A stretch of 64,000 nucleotides of DNA from Planctomycetota bacterium (GTDB lineage: Bacteria; Planctomycetota; UBA1135; UBA2386). This document shows, piece by piece, positions 1 to 10,811 of this stretch. The notes under the pieces are model-generated. The model did no database searches and was not told where the DNA came from. It saw only the letters and a list, made by a program, of their open reading frames with translations. The DNA is taken from assembly GCA_016794565.1 (NCBI GenBank), contig JAEUHQ010000154.1, forward strand, positions 1-64,000, in the 5' to 3' direction. The number at the start of each line of letters is the position of its first letter. The first letter of the stretch is position 1. The position numbers were made by a program, and so were the translations under genes.

Positions 1-651
1 GCGGCCGCGGCCCTCGGCGCTGCGCCCGTCGCGCAGCTCGGCGCGGACGCGGAACTCCTGCTCGTGCTGGAGCCCGATCGTCTCGACGAGCTCGTACTTC
101 GGCTGGCCGATCTTGTGGTGCTGGCACCAGTGGAGGAGCGCCGTCTTGGTGTCCTTGCTGCGCGGCTCTGCGGGCTCTCCGCCGCGGCCCTTCGGCAGCA
201 CGTGGCGGCGAACGAATGCACGCGCCTTCGTGACGCCGCCGTCGAGCAGGATCGCGCCGATCACTGCTTCGACGAGATCGGCGAGGATGCGTTCGCCCTG
301 GCGCTCCGACTCGCGCAGTCCCTTGCCGGAGAGCAGGTGGTTCTGCAGGTCGAGGCGGCGGCAGACGGCGGCGAGCGGCCCGCGGCTCACGATGCGCGCC
401 CGCGTCTCGGTGAGCGCCCCTTCGGGCACCTCGTCGTGCGCGCGGAACAGCCAGTCTGCGACCGCGAAGTTGAGGAAGGCGTCGCCGAGGAACTCGAGGC
501 GCTCGTAGCTCTTCTTGCCCTCGTTGCCGAGCGACGAGTGCGACAGCGCGCGATCGAGCAGGCCGAGGTCCACGAACCGGTGGCCGAGGCGCTCGGCCAG
601 GGCGGCGAGCGTCTTCTTGCGGGCGTCTTCCTCGAGCGAGGGTCCGGGCAT
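1..651 (-). CDS. rnc: Ribonuclease III (3' end cut by window edge)
   Basis: Double-strand-specific endoribonuclease that processes rRNA precursors and structured mRNAs. The 217 visible residues begin at ATG 651. The RNase III signature ERLEFLGDA lies at residues 50-58, with catalytic Glu53 and Asp57, and the second acidic pair is Asp125/Glu128 in DLVEAVIG. A double-stranded-RNA-binding domain starts near residue 165 and runs off the left edge, so its C-terminal part is not visible. The usual length is about 220-240 aa, so only a little is missing. A TACCCT hexamer (673-668 on this strand) lies 16 bases before the ATG and may be its -10 box. The gene is divergent from the pseudokinase-caspase gene. 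Identification is secure. Confidence 0.95.
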   Translation of the reverse strand, partial: MPGPSLEEDARKKTLAALAERLGHRFVDLGLLDRALSHSSLGNEGKKSYERLEFLGDAFLNFAVADWLFRAHDEVPEGALTETRARIVSRGPLAAVCRRLDLQNHLLSGKGLRESERQGERILADLVEAVIGAILLDGGVTKARAFVRRHVLPKGRGGEPAEPRSKDTKTALLHWCQHHKIGQPKYELVETIGLQHEQEFRVRAELRDGRSAEGRGR

Positions 652-779
652 GGCGGGCGGACCGCGGAGGGTAGTGGCGTCGCCGGCGCATCTCCACCGC
701 GAGCCACGGGAGTTCTGCGCCGCGCATCCGTGTGCGGGACCCGTGCGGTTCGCCGGCTCGCGGTATGTTCCGGCCGCCC

Positions 780-2570
780 ATGCACCCGCAGCTGCCACCT
801 GCGATCGCCGCGCGTTTCCGCGTCGAAGGGGTCCTCACCGACACGCCCTTCGAGGTCACGTTGCGTGCGTTCGACGAAGTGCTGCAGCGGCCGGTCGTGC
901 TGAAGCTGCCGGCGCGCGAAGCGGCCGCGCACTGGACGGCGCCGGTGCGCGAACGGCTGCTCCGCGAGGCGCGGGCGCTGGCCCGCATCCGCCACACGGG
1001 TGTGGCTGCGATCCTCGACGTCGTCGAGACGGCCGACGGGCCGCTGCTCGTGCTCGAGGCGAACGAAGGCGAGCTGCTCGCCGATCGGTTGCGCGACGGC
1101 GCGCTCGCCGAGACCGCGACGGTCGCGCTCGGGATCGCGATCGGCGAAGCGCTGGCCCAGGTGCACGCGGAGGGCGTGGTGCATCGCGCGGTGGGGCCGT
1201 CGACGATCCGGCTTCTCGCCAGCGGCTCGGCGCGGCTCGGCGCGTTCACGTTCGCGAAGGAGTTCGGCCCGCGCGACCTCGGCACGTCGTTGCACCACCG
1301 TGCGGCCGGGACCGGACCGTTCGCCGCCGCGGGGCCGGACTACTCGGCGCCGGAGCAGGTCGCGGGCCGCGCCGCCGATCCCCGCGCCGACGTCTTCGCG
1401 CTCGGCTGCACTCTCTACCAATGCGTCGTCGGTCGCGAGCCCTCGTTCGTCGACGGCACACAGATCGAACTCGGCGCCCTGCGCACGAAGCAGCCGCGCG
1501 TCGATCCCCGCCTCGTCGAAGTGATCCGCACGTGCACGCTGTTCGCGAAGACCGCGCGCTTCTCGACGGCGGCGGACGTCGTGGCGGCGCTGCGTCGGAT
1601 CGACGGCACGGAGCGGCGGGGTGCGGCTTCGTGGTCGCCGGGAAGACGAGGCGTGCTCCTCCTGGCGGCCGCCGGACTCGTCGCGATCGGCGGCGCGTGG
1701 CTCGGGCCGTGGTCGCGCGCGGCGACGGGAGCGGACGGCGGGCGCAGTGACGGCGGCCAACGCGATCCGCGCTACACGCGCGAGTTCTCGGCCGAATACC
1801 GCAACGTGCACGGCTTGTTCGTCGGCATCGACGACTACCGCGGCACCGGGATGCACGATCTCGCGAACCCCGTGCACGAGATCGAGACCGTCGCTGCGCA
1901 GTTGCGGGCGAACGACGCCGCGTGGAAGCGCGACGGGGCCCAGGTCCTGCTCTGCGACACGTCGGCGAGCGACGCGGCGATCCGGCGCGAGTTGCAGCGC
2001 TTGCGCGGCGTCGGGACCGACGATGCGGTGCTCGTGTGGCTCGCGGGCCACGGCGTGCGGCAAGGCCGTTCGTTCGGGTTCTGCGCCCGCGACATGCGCG
2101 GTCCGTTGGAAGGCGGCAGTGGCTACCTGCGCTCCGCCGAGATCTGGACGTTCCTCGACGAATGCCCGGCGAAGCACGTGCTCGTGGTCCTCGACTGTTG
2201 CCACTCCGGAGCCGTGCTCGAAGAAGAAGCCGCGGCGGTCCGTCGTGGTCGAGCCGTCGTCGAGCAGGACGTCGTCGCGGCGCACCATCGCCGACTCTTC
2301 AGCCGCGAGTTCCTGTGTTCGAGCAGCGCGAACCAGGAAGCGAGCGACGGGCTGGGCCTGTCGCCGTTCTGCGCGCTCGTGCTCGAGGAGCTGCGGCGCC
2401 CCGCCACGCGCGAGCGGCCCTACGTCGTCGGGCGGTTCTTGTCGAGCCGCGTCGAGGAAGGCATGGACCATCGGCTCGCGCGCTTCGGTGTGCAGCAGAC
2501 GGCGCGATTCGCGCAGACCGCGACCGATGCGGGCAGCTTCGTGTTCATGCTGGCGCCGGCCGGCCGGTGA
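780..2570 (+). CDS. Pseudokinase - transmembrane - caspase-like (C14) fusion protein
   Basis: 596 aa from ATG 780 (in-frame ATGs at 765 and 732 are possible). Residues 10-275 have the fold of a Hanks-type Ser/Thr kinase: Lys42 (VLK), an alpha-C Glu in REA, APE at 190-192 and a DVFALG helix. The catalytic features are lost: the Gly-rich loop is absent, HRD is HRA at 135-137, the following Asn is Thr, and DFG is replaced by LGAF at 153-156. It should therefore be a pseudokinase. One membrane helix follows (about 291-310). Residues 340-590 form a peptidase C14 (caspase/metacaspase-like) domain with the intact dyad His424 (LAGHG) and Cys474 (DCCHSG). The dead kinase should be cytoplasmic and the protease outside, or the reverse; the sequence does not fix orientation. 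Substrate unknown. TATGTT at 764-769 is a candidate -10 box, 10 bases before the ATG. Confidence 0.85.
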   Translation: MHPQLPPAIAARFRVEGVLTDTPFEVTLRAFDEVLQRPVVLKLPAREAAAHWTAPVRERLLREARALARIRHTGVAAILDVVETADGPLLVLEANEGELLADRLRDGALAETATVALGIAIGEALAQVHAEGVVHRAVGPSTIRLLASGSARLGAFTFAKEFGPRDLGTSLHHRAAGTGPFAAAGPDYSAPEQVAGRAADPRADVFALGCTLYQCVVGREPSFVDGTQIELGALRTKQPRVDPRLVEVIRTCTLFAKTARFSTAADVVAALRRIDGTERRGAASWSPGRRGVLLLAAAGLVAIGGAWLGPWSRAATGADGGRSDGGQRDPRYTREFSAEYRNVHGLFVGIDDYRGTGMHDLANPVHEIETVAAQLRANDAAWKRDGAQVLLCDTSASDAAIRRELQRLRGVGTDDAVLVWLAGHGVRQGRSFGFCARDMRGPLEGGSGYLRSAEIWTFLDECPAKHVLVVLDCCHSGAVLEEEAAAVRRGRAVVEQDVVAAHHRRLFSREFLCSSSANQEASDGLGLSPFCALVLEELRRPATRERPYVVGRFLSSRVEEGMDHRLARFGVQQTARFAQTATDAGSFVFMLAPAGR

Positions 2571-2680
2571 CGCGCGCGCTGCCGGCCCGCCCCTGCCGTT
2601 GTCCGGCTCGTCCTGCGCCCCGTCGCCGGATCGGTCGCCATGGTCTTGCTTTGACACCGAAGTCCGATACCTGTCGTGCC

Positions 2681-3823
2681 ATGCACGCTCTTCGGCTCGG
2701 GGTCGGCCTCCTCGCACTCGTCGCGGGCTTGCGTGCACAGGCGGTCCACGTCGTCGGCGCGGGCGGGTTCTCCAGCATCGACGCGGCACTCGCGGCCTCG
2801 TCGCCGGGCGACGTGATCGACGTGCAGGCCGGGACGTGGCCGAGGTTCACCGCGGGGATCGGCGTCGTGATCCGCGGTGCATCGGGCGCGAACGTGCAGG
2901 GTGTCAGCGTCAGCGTCGCGGCGGTGCCACCGGGCCAGACGCTGCACCTGGTCGGACTGCAAATCGCCGGTCTCGCGGTGATCGGTGGCACGGTGACCAT
3001 CGACAGTTGCCAGGTGCGGCCGTTCCCGAGCGCGACGACGGAAGCCGCGCTCACGGTGGTCGGTGGTCGGGTGCACGTGCAGGGGTGCGACGTGACCGGT
3101 GCGTGGTCCGCGACGGCGCTGCCGCAGGTCGCGGCGATGAGGTGCGCGGCGAACGCGGTCGTGACCGCGATCGACAGCCAGTTCCTCGGCGGCGGTTCCG
3201 CGACGGTGTACTTCCCCGTCGCCGCGCCGGGCATCGACCTCGACCACGCGCTCTTCGAAGGCAGTCACGTCGTGGTGCGCGGCGGCTCGAGCGTCGGGGC
3301 GATCCTGGCGGCGAACGCGCTTCGCTCCGTCGCGAGCACCGTGTGGATCAGCGACTCCACCCTGCAGGGCGGCACCGAGCCGTGGGGGACCGAGTGCTGG
3401 CTCGATCCCTGGGTGTCACCCGGCGGCAACCCCGGTCGCGTGGTGCGCAGCACGCTCGTCCCCGCCGCGTGTTCGAGCGCGGTGCCGACGAACGGATCGC
3501 TGCTCGGCGTCCATCGTGTCGCGCCGTTGTCGAGCCCGGGTCCGGTGACGCTCGCCTTCACCGCCGATCCGAACGAACTCGTGGCCGTCGTGTTCGGCGT
3601 CGCGACGGGCTTCGCGGACGTGCCGGGCATCGAGCAGCCCGTGCTGGTCGATCTCGCGGGCATCGCGGTGCTCGATCTCCTGCTCGCCGATGCCGCCGGC
3701 AATGCGAACGGCGCGTGGACGATGCCGCCCGGCTTCACCGGCACGACGGTCTGGCTGCAAGGCATCGCGATCGGCGCCGGCGCCTGGCAACCGAGTCCGT
3801 TGGCCGGCGGTGTGATCCGGTAG
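2681..3823 (+). CDS. Secreted protein, probable right-handed beta-helix, with shared C-terminal module
   Basis: 380 aa starting at ATG 2681 with a signal peptide (LGVGLLALVAGLRAQA, cleavage near residue 20). The mature N-terminus (VHVVGAGGFSSIDAALAAS, then GDVIDVQAGTW) is the typical opening of pectin-lyase-fold proteins, in which periodic short strands build a helix. Repeated V/I-x-G-G-x-V steps continue to about residue 260. The last 90 residues (PVLVDLAGI..., then LQGIAIG and PLAGGVI) resemble the end of the secreted protein at 31968-33884 and may be a sorting or attachment module. No catalytic residues are recognisable and the function is unknown. It lies 110 bases after the caspase fusion gene. 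Confidence 0.75.
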   Translation: MHALRLGVGLLALVAGLRAQAVHVVGAGGFSSIDAALAASSPGDVIDVQAGTWPRFTAGIGVVIRGASGANVQGVSVSVAAVPPGQTLHLVGLQIAGLAVIGGTVTIDSCQVRPFPSATTEAALTVVGGRVHVQGCDVTGAWSATALPQVAAMRCAANAVVTAIDSQFLGGGSATVYFPVAAPGIDLDHALFEGSHVVVRGGSSVGAILAANALRSVASTVWISDSTLQGGTEPWGTECWLDPWVSPGGNPGRVVRSTLVPAACSSAVPTNGSLLGVHRVAPLSSPGPVTLAFTADPNELVAVVFGVATGFADVPGIEQPVLVDLAGIAVLDLLLADAAGNANGAWTMPPGFTGTTVWLQGIAIGAGAWQPSPLAGGVIR

Positions 3824-3840
3824 CGCGGCGGCCGCGGCGA

Positions 3841-5676
<1,836 letters not shown>

Positions 5677-5790
5677 GTGCGGCGGGCGATCGGGGCGCGT
5701 GGGCGCCGTTCGGGGGGCGAGGATTGTCGCCAACGGCGCATGCGGGTCAACCGGGGAACGGCATCCTCGAGCGGATAGAGTGCCGCGCCG

Positions 5791-6423
5791 ATGCAGGCGG
5801 GCGTTCCGAAGCGACGGCGGTGGTGGCGACGGATCGCCGTTGGCGCGCTGGTGCTCACGCTCGTCGCGGGAGCGATGCACGAACACGTCGTGCGGAGTGC
5901 GGCGCACGCGATCTTCACGATCGACGCCGTCGCGCCCGCCGACTGCATCGTCGTGCCCGGTGCGCGCATCCTGCCGGACGGACGCCCGTACCACCTGCTC
6001 GAAGACCGGCTCGCGACGGCGCACGAACTCTTCGTGCGCGGCAAGGCGCCGTGCATCCTGCTGAGCGGTCGCGGCGGTGCCGGCATCGCGGAGGACGAGG
6101 TGGCATCGATGCGGCGCTGGCTCGCCTCGCGCGGCGTGCCCGATGCGGCGATGCGCGACGACCCGCTCGGCCTGCGCACGATCGACACGATGCGCCGGTG
6201 CCGCACCGACTTCGGGATGCGATCGGCGATCGTCGTCACGAACCCGTTCCACGTGCCGCGCGCGGTGTTCCTCGGCGAACACCTCGGCCTCGACGTGCGT
6301 GGCGTCGAGGCGCCGTACGGCCGCGACTACTCGGCCGGCACGATGGTGCGGAACCGCGTGCGCGAGGTCTGCGCACGCATCTTCGCGTGGTGCGAGGTCT
6401 TCCTCGGCGGTGCCGCGAGCTGA
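5791..6423 (+). CDS. SanA/YdcF-like DUF218 membrane protein
   Basis: 210 aa. A basic N-terminus and one membrane helix (about 15-32) precede a DUF218 domain. The family motif is [16 protein letters not shown] (near residues 51-66), followed by LSGRGG and NPFHVPRA. SanA-type proteins affect envelope permeability and vancomycin tolerance in enterobacteria; the biochemical reaction is uncertain. TAGAGT at 5776-5781, 9 bases before the ATG, is a likely -10 box, and there is no Shine-Dalgarno sequence. Convergent with the methyltransferase gene, 4 bases apart. Confidence 0.82.
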   Translation: MQAGVPKRRRWWRRIAVGALVLTLVAGAMHEHVVRSAAHAIFTIDAVAPADCIVVPGARILPDGRPYHLLEDRLATAHELFVRGKAPCILLSGRGGAGIAEDEVASMRRWLASRGVPDAAMRDDPLGLRTIDTMRRCRTDFGMRSAIVVTNPFHVPRAVFLGEHLGLDVRGVEAPYGRDYSAGTMVRNRVREVCARIFAWCEVFLGGAAS

Positions 6424-6427
6424 CGAT

Positions 6428-7237
6428 TCAGGCGGTGCCGGCCACTTCCCGATGCCGGAAGAAGATCGCCGGATTCGCATCGCTCGTGTGGATGCGGTCG
6501 GAGATCCGCAGCGTGACGCGATGGCCGCGCAGGGCGTTGAGCGCCGAAGGGTTCTTCGCCTTCGCGCAGGTGAACCACGGCACGCCGCGCTTCTGCAGCC
6601 AGTCGAGCACGACCGGGCCTTCGCCGTCGAACTTGGCCGGATCGGCATGGTGGAACACGTCGTCGACGCACACGATCGCGCCCGGGCGCACCAGCGGCAT
6701 GACGTTGGCGAGGTACCACTCGGCGAACTCGGCGCTGTGGTCCGAGTCCATCAGCAGGAAGTCGATCGGTTCGCCGTCGCGCCGCACCTGCTGCCGCGCG
6801 TCGCCGAGCACGAGTTCCCAGCGGCCGGCCGCGAGTTCCGCGGGCACGTTGCGCCGTGACGCGTCGATCAGGTCGTACGAAACGAGCCTGCCGTGGCCGT
6901 TGTCGCGCAGCGCCGACAGGATCCAGCTCGTCGACCAGCCGTGGAACGGACTGATCTCGACGACGCGGGTCGGCCGTTCGGCGCGCAGCATCAGATACGG
7001 GAGCTCGCAGTGTTCGTCGTCACTCTGCGCGAGCATGCGCGGCTCGAGGCCGACCGGACCGGCGAACGGCTGGACCATCCGTGCGGCGACCTTGTGCAGC
7101 GGCGAGCGGTTGCGCCACGGCACGCAGCGAGTGCGGTAGAGACGCCGCATCTGCGCGCGCACGACGCGAAGGGCTTCACCGTGCTCGCGGTACAGCTCCA
7201 GGATCCAGGGCGTGTCCGGCACTTCCTTCGTTTCCAT
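6428..7237 (-). CDS. Class I SAM-dependent methyltransferase (Methyltransf_24-like)
   Basis: 269 aa. The SAM-binding core is seen as motif I VVEISPFHGWST at residues 92-103, a shape used by the Methyltransf_24 group instead of a classical GxGxG loop. The acidic end of strand 2 (SYDLID) and motif LLMDSDHS follow. About 85 N-terminal residues precede the core and are not recognisable. The substrate is unknown. TAGCGT (7249-7244 on this strand) ends only 6 bases before the ATG, so a leaderless transcript is plausible. It lies 50 bases downstream of maf on the same strand. Confidence 0.72.
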   Translation of the reverse strand: METKEVPDTPWILELYREHGEALRVVRAQMRRLYRTRCVPWRNRSPLHKVAARMVQPFAGPVGLEPRMLAQSDDEHCELPYLMLRAERPTRVVEISPFHGWSTSWILSALRDNGHGRLVSYDLIDASRRNVPAELAAGRWELVLGDARQQVRRDGEPIDFLLMDSDHSAEFAEWYLANVMPLVRPGAIVCVDDVFHHADPAKFDGEGPVVLDWLQKRGVPWFTCAKAKNPSALNALRGHRVTLRISDRIHTSDANPAIFFRHREVAGTA

Positions 7238-7287
7238 GGCGGCACGCTACGGCGACCCGCCACGAATGCCATCCCCCGAAGGACGGG

Positions 7288-7869
7288 TCAGGGCAGTGCC
7301 ACACCGAGCGGGCGCAGGGCCGCGCAGAGTCGGAGCAGCGGCAGGCCGACGATGGCCGTCCAGTCGGAGCACTCGATGCGATCGAAGAGAGCGATGCCGA
7401 GCGCTTCGATCTTGTAGCTGCCGGCGCAGTCGAGCGGCGACTCGGCGGCGACGTAGCGGGCGATTTCGTCGGCACCGAAGGCGCGCATCGTGAGGCGCGT
7501 CGTGTCCACGAACTCCGCGACGACGCGGCCGTCCTGCGCGAAGGCCACGGCGGTCAGCAGTTCGTGGGTGCGGCTCTGCAGGCGCTGCAGCTGGGCCTCC
7601 GCGTTCGCCGCGGTGCCGGGTTTGTCGAGCAGCGCACCGTCGAGGCACGCACCCTGGTCGCTGCCGATCACGATGGCGCCAGGTCGGCGCCTTGCGACGG
7701 CGAGCGCCTTCCTGCGAGCGAGTTCGACGACGACCGCGCGCGGATCGGCGATCGTCGCTTTCACCTGTGCCTCGTCGACGCCGGGCGCTTCGCAGGTGAA
7801 CGGCACGCGGAGGCGCTCCAGCAGCTGACGGCGGTACGGCGACGTGCTGGCGAGCACGAGGTCTGGCAT
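7288..7869 (-). CDS. maf: Maf/YceF-type nucleotide pyrophosphatase
   Basis: 193 aa, full family length. Maf proteins hydrolyse non-canonical or methylated nucleoside triphosphates to monophosphates, a house-cleaning role. The N-terminal ASTSPYRRQLL motif, the VIGSDQ catalytic Asp segment and the C-terminal GSYKIEALG...GLPL segment are present. The SPYRR start and the GSYKIEALG wording match the YceF branch (7-methyl-GTP pyrophosphatase) better than dTTP/UTP Maf; this subfamily call is inference. A TGCAAT hexamer lies shortly upstream. Divergent from the cytochrome gene at 7964. Confidence 0.9.
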   Translation of the reverse strand: MPDLVLASTSPYRRQLLERLRVPFTCEAPGVDEAQVKATIADPRAVVVELARRKALAVARRRPGAIVIGSDQGACLDGALLDKPGTAANAEAQLQRLQSRTHELLTAVAFAQDGRVVAEFVDTTRLTMRAFGADEIARYVAAESPLDCAGSYKIEALGIALFDRIECSDWTAIVGLPLLRLCAALRPLGVALP

Positions 7870-7963
7870 CGCGGCATTGCAGCGTGCACGCCGTCGGCCT
7901 GCGCGCGAAATCCCGCGCGCCGAGCGGAGTTGTCCGGCAGTTCCCTAGACTTCCGGACCCACC

Positions 7964-9007
7964 ATGACGACCCGCTTCTTCCCGTGCGGCGCGATCGCGC
8001 TGCTCCTCACCACGTTGTGCAACGGTCTCCCCGCGTCCGTCGCGGCGACGCTCGACACGGCGCTCGTGCCCGTGCCCCAGGAGCCGGGGCCGGCGGCGAA
8101 GAAGAAGCCGGTGCGCGTCAACTACGACCTCGCGAAGCAGCTCTTCGGCACCGAGCCGGCGGCGCCGGCCGCGAAGGTCGAATCGAGCAAGGAGAAGGTC
8201 GATCTCGGCAAGTCGCTCTACGAAGCGAAGCTCGGCAAGGCGCAGCAGAGCTGCGCGTCGTGCCACGACGTCGCGAAGTACGGGCAGGACGGCGCCGTGC
8301 ACGACCGCAACACGCTCTCGACCGTGAACGCGGCGCGACACTACGCACAATTCTGGGACGCACGCGCCGCGTCGGTGGAGGACGCCGCGGTGATCGCGCC
8401 GAAGAACGGCGTCGAACACGGCGTCGGCGACGAAGCCGAAGTGCTCGCGTCGCTGCAGGCGTCGGCCGACCTCGGCAAGGCGTTCGCGGCGGCGTTCCCC
8501 GGCGATGCGAACGCGGTCAGCGTCGCGAACTTCCGGGTCGCCATCGGCGCCTACCTGCGCACGCTCGTGACGAAGTCGAAGTTCGACGCGTACCTCGACG
8601 GCGACCAGAAGGCGCTCAGCAACGACGAGAAGCTCGGCCTCAAGCTGTTCATGGACACGGGGTGCATCACGTGCCACACCACGCGCCTGCTCGGCGGCCA
8701 CATGATCCAGAAGAGCGGCCTGCTGAAGCCGTACCCGACGGAGGACACCGGGCGCATGCGTCTCTCCGGCAGCGAGGCCGACAAGGGCTTCTTCAAGGTG
8801 CCGACGTTGCTCAACGTCGAGAAGACGGCGCCGTACTACCACGACGGCAAGGTGGCGACGCTCGAGGACGCTGTGACGCACATGGCCGACATGCAGCTCA
8901 ACAAGCAGCTGCCGCCCGACGACGTCGCCGCGATCGTCGCGTTCCTGAAGACACTCACGGGGCCGCTGCCGGGCGCGATCGACGCCAGGGACGAGAAGAA
9001 GCAGTAG
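7964..9007 (+). CDS. Di-haem cytochrome c peroxidase (MauG/CcpA family)
   Basis: 347 aa with a signal peptide, so exported. Two haem c sites are present: CASCH at residues 97-101 and CITCH at 234-238. The order, spacing and the FWDAR and VPTLLNVEKTAPYYHDG motifs are those of bacterial cytochrome c peroxidases, which reduce hydrogen peroxide with electrons from small c-type cytochromes. A 60-residue low-complexity stretch (PAAKKKP..., PAAPAAKVESS) separates the signal peptide from the first haem domain. TAGACT at 7946-7951 is a candidate -10 box, 12 bases before the ATG. Its electron donor is not in the window. Confidence 0.9.
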   Translation: MTTRFFPCGAIALLLTTLCNGLPASVAATLDTALVPVPQEPGPAAKKKPVRVNYDLAKQLFGTEPAAPAAKVESSKEKVDLGKSLYEAKLGKAQQSCASCHDVAKYGQDGAVHDRNTLSTVNAARHYAQFWDARAASVEDAAVIAPKNGVEHGVGDEAEVLASLQASADLGKAFAAAFPGDANAVSVANFRVAIGAYLRTLVTKSKFDAYLDGDQKALSNDEKLGLKLFMDTGCITCHTTRLLGGHMIQKSGLLKPYPTEDTGRMRLSGSEADKGFFKVPTLLNVEKTAPYYHDGKVATLEDAVTHMADMQLNKQLPPDDVAAIVAFLKTLTGPLPGAIDARDEKKQ

Positions 9008-9029
9008 TCGCGCGCGGCGCCGCGGGCCT

Positions 9030-10811
9030 TCAGCCCACGTGCGCGACCATGCCGGCGTAGACGCCGCGCTTCGCCACGAGCTGCTCGTGCGTGCCGGCCT
9101 CGACGACGCGGCCGCGCTCGATCACGAGGATGCGGTCGGCGGCGCGCACAGTGGACAGGCGGTGGGCGACGACCAGTGCGGTGCGGCCGCGCAGCGACTT
9201 CTCGAGCGCCTGCTGCAACCGTGCTTCCGAAGCGCTGTCGATGCTCGCGGTCGCTTCGTCGAGCACGAGCACGTCGGGCTCGACGACGAGTGCTCGCGCG
9301 AACGCGAGCAGCTGCCGTTCGCCCTGCGAGAACGTGCCGCCGCGTTCTTCGACCTGTGATCCGAGCCCCTGCGGCAGCGCCCGCACGAAGTCGGCGGCGC
9401 CGACCGTCTCGAGCGCCCTCCAGACGCGTGCCTCGTCGATCGACGGATCGAACAGGCGCACGTTGTCGAGCACGGTGCCCGTGAAGAGGAACAGGTCCTG
9501 CGCGACGAACGCGATGCGGCGGCGCAGGGAACCCGTGTCCAGGTCGCGCACGTCGTCGCCGTCGATGCGCACGGCCCCGCTGGTCACGTCGCGCAGTCGC
9601 GACACCAGCGACAGCAGCGTCGTCTTGCCCGCACCGGTCGGTCCGACGACGGCGATCGTCTGGCCCGGCTCGGCCGTGAACGACACGCCGTCGAGCACCT
9701 GCGTCCTGCCGTCGTAGCTGAAGCACACGTCGGCGAACTCGATGCGCGCCTTGCCGCGCTTGCCCGTGCGCTTCGCATCGGCCTTCGGCGGCGGGAAGCG
9801 CGGTTCACCGAGCAGCTGGAACACGCGTTCGCAGCTCGCGAACGCCGCCTGCAGCACGTTGTACTTCTCGCCCAGCTCCTTCACGGGCCCGGACAGCAGG
9901 CCGTAGTAGAGCCAGAACTGCACGAACTGCCCGGGCTGCATCGTGCCCTCGAGCACCGCCGAGCCGCCGAACCACAAGAGGCCGATCGTCGTCGCGCGGA
10001 GGGCGAAGTCGACGAGCGCGAAGAAGAGCGAGAAGTGCAGCACCGTGTCGCGCCACGCATCCGACGTCGCGGCGTTGCGTTCGGCGTACTTCGCGGCGGT
10101 CGCGGCCTCGCGGCCGAACGCGCGCGTCGTGCGCACACCGCCGATCAGTTCGGTGGTGTAGGCGTTCTGCAGCGCGAGGCGGCCGCGGACCGCGCGGTAG
10201 GCGCGCTGCGCGTTGCGGCGGAAGAGCACGCTGATGAGCACGACGATCGGCGTCGTCGCGACCGTGAAGACCGCGAGCTTCACGTCGAGGAAGAACAGTA
10301 CGACGAGCACGCCGACGATCTTGAGCAGGTCGAAGACCGACTGCAGGACGCCGGTCGCGATCAGTTCGTTCAGGTTCTCGACGTCGCTCGTGACGCGCGT
10401 CGTCAGCTTGCCGGCGGTGTTGCGTTCGTGGAACGCGAGTGCGGTGCCGAGCAGGTGGTCGAAGAGATGCCGCCGCACGTCGCGGATCACGCGCTGGCCG
10501 TTCCACGCGGTGAGCTGGCCGTAGACGTAGCCGAGCAGCGCGCCGCCGAACGTGGTGCCGAGGAACGCGAACCCGATCCACGTCAGTGACGTGAGTCGCT
10601 CGCCCGTCGCGATGTCGTGCGCGCGCATCGGGCCGTCGATCGCGTGACGCAGGAGCCACGGTCCTGCCATCTCGAGCCCGAACGACACGAGGAGGATCGC
10701 GAGGCAGCCCGCGAAGCCGCGCCGGTAGGGCCGCACGTACGGCCACAGCTTCTTCACGAAGTCGAGCTGGAAGCGGCCCTCGAGCGCGTCGTCGTGGTAG
10801 GGGTCGCTCAC
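9030..10811 (-). CDS. ABC exporter half-transporter, MdlB-like (catalytic Walker B)
   Basis: 593 aa with GTG start at 10811, which overlaps the stop of the upstream partner (GTGA). The six-helix exporter domain spans about 20-310 and the nucleotide-binding domain about 345-590. Walker A is GPTGAGKTT and Walker B LVLDEATAS with the catalytic Glu kept, but the signature motif is FSQGE instead of LSGGQ. This split of intact Walker B with altered signature is what MdlB-type subunits show. It should pair with the product of 10808-12586 as a heterodimeric exporter of lipid or drug. The substrate cannot be told from sequence. Confidence 0.92.
   Translation of the reverse strand: MSDPYHDDALEGRFQLDFVKKLWPYVRPYRRGFAGCLAILLVSFGLEMAGPWLLRHAIDGPMRAHDIATGERLTSLTWIGFAFLGTTFGGALLGYVYGQLTAWNGQRVIRDVRRHLFDHLLGTALAFHERNTAGKLTTRVTSDVENLNELIATGVLQSVFDLLKIVGVLVVLFFLDVKLAVFTVATTPIVVLISVLFRRNAQRAYRAVRGRLALQNAYTTELIGGVRTTRAFGREAATAAKYAERNAATSDAWRDTVLHFSLFFALVDFALRATTIGLLWFGGSAVLEGTMQPGQFVQFWLYYGLLSGPVKELGEKYNVLQAAFASCERVFQLLGEPRFPPPKADAKRTGKRGKARIEFADVCFSYDGRTQVLDGVSFTAEPGQTIAVVGPTGAGKTTLLSLVSRLRDVTSGAVRIDGDDVRDLDTGSLRRRIAFVAQDLFLFTGTVLDNVRLFDPSIDEARVWRALETVGAADFVRALPQGLGSQVEERGGTFSQGERQLLAFARALVVEPDVLVLDEATASIDSASEARLQQALEKSLRGRTALVVAHRLSTVRAADRILVIERGRVVEAGTHEQLVAKRGVYAGMVAHVG

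Noticed and set aside
2651-2656. TTGACA (consensus -35) before the beta-helix gene
   Set aside because: No -10 hexamer at 16-18 bases; the nearest candidate (TACCTG) is 11 bases away.
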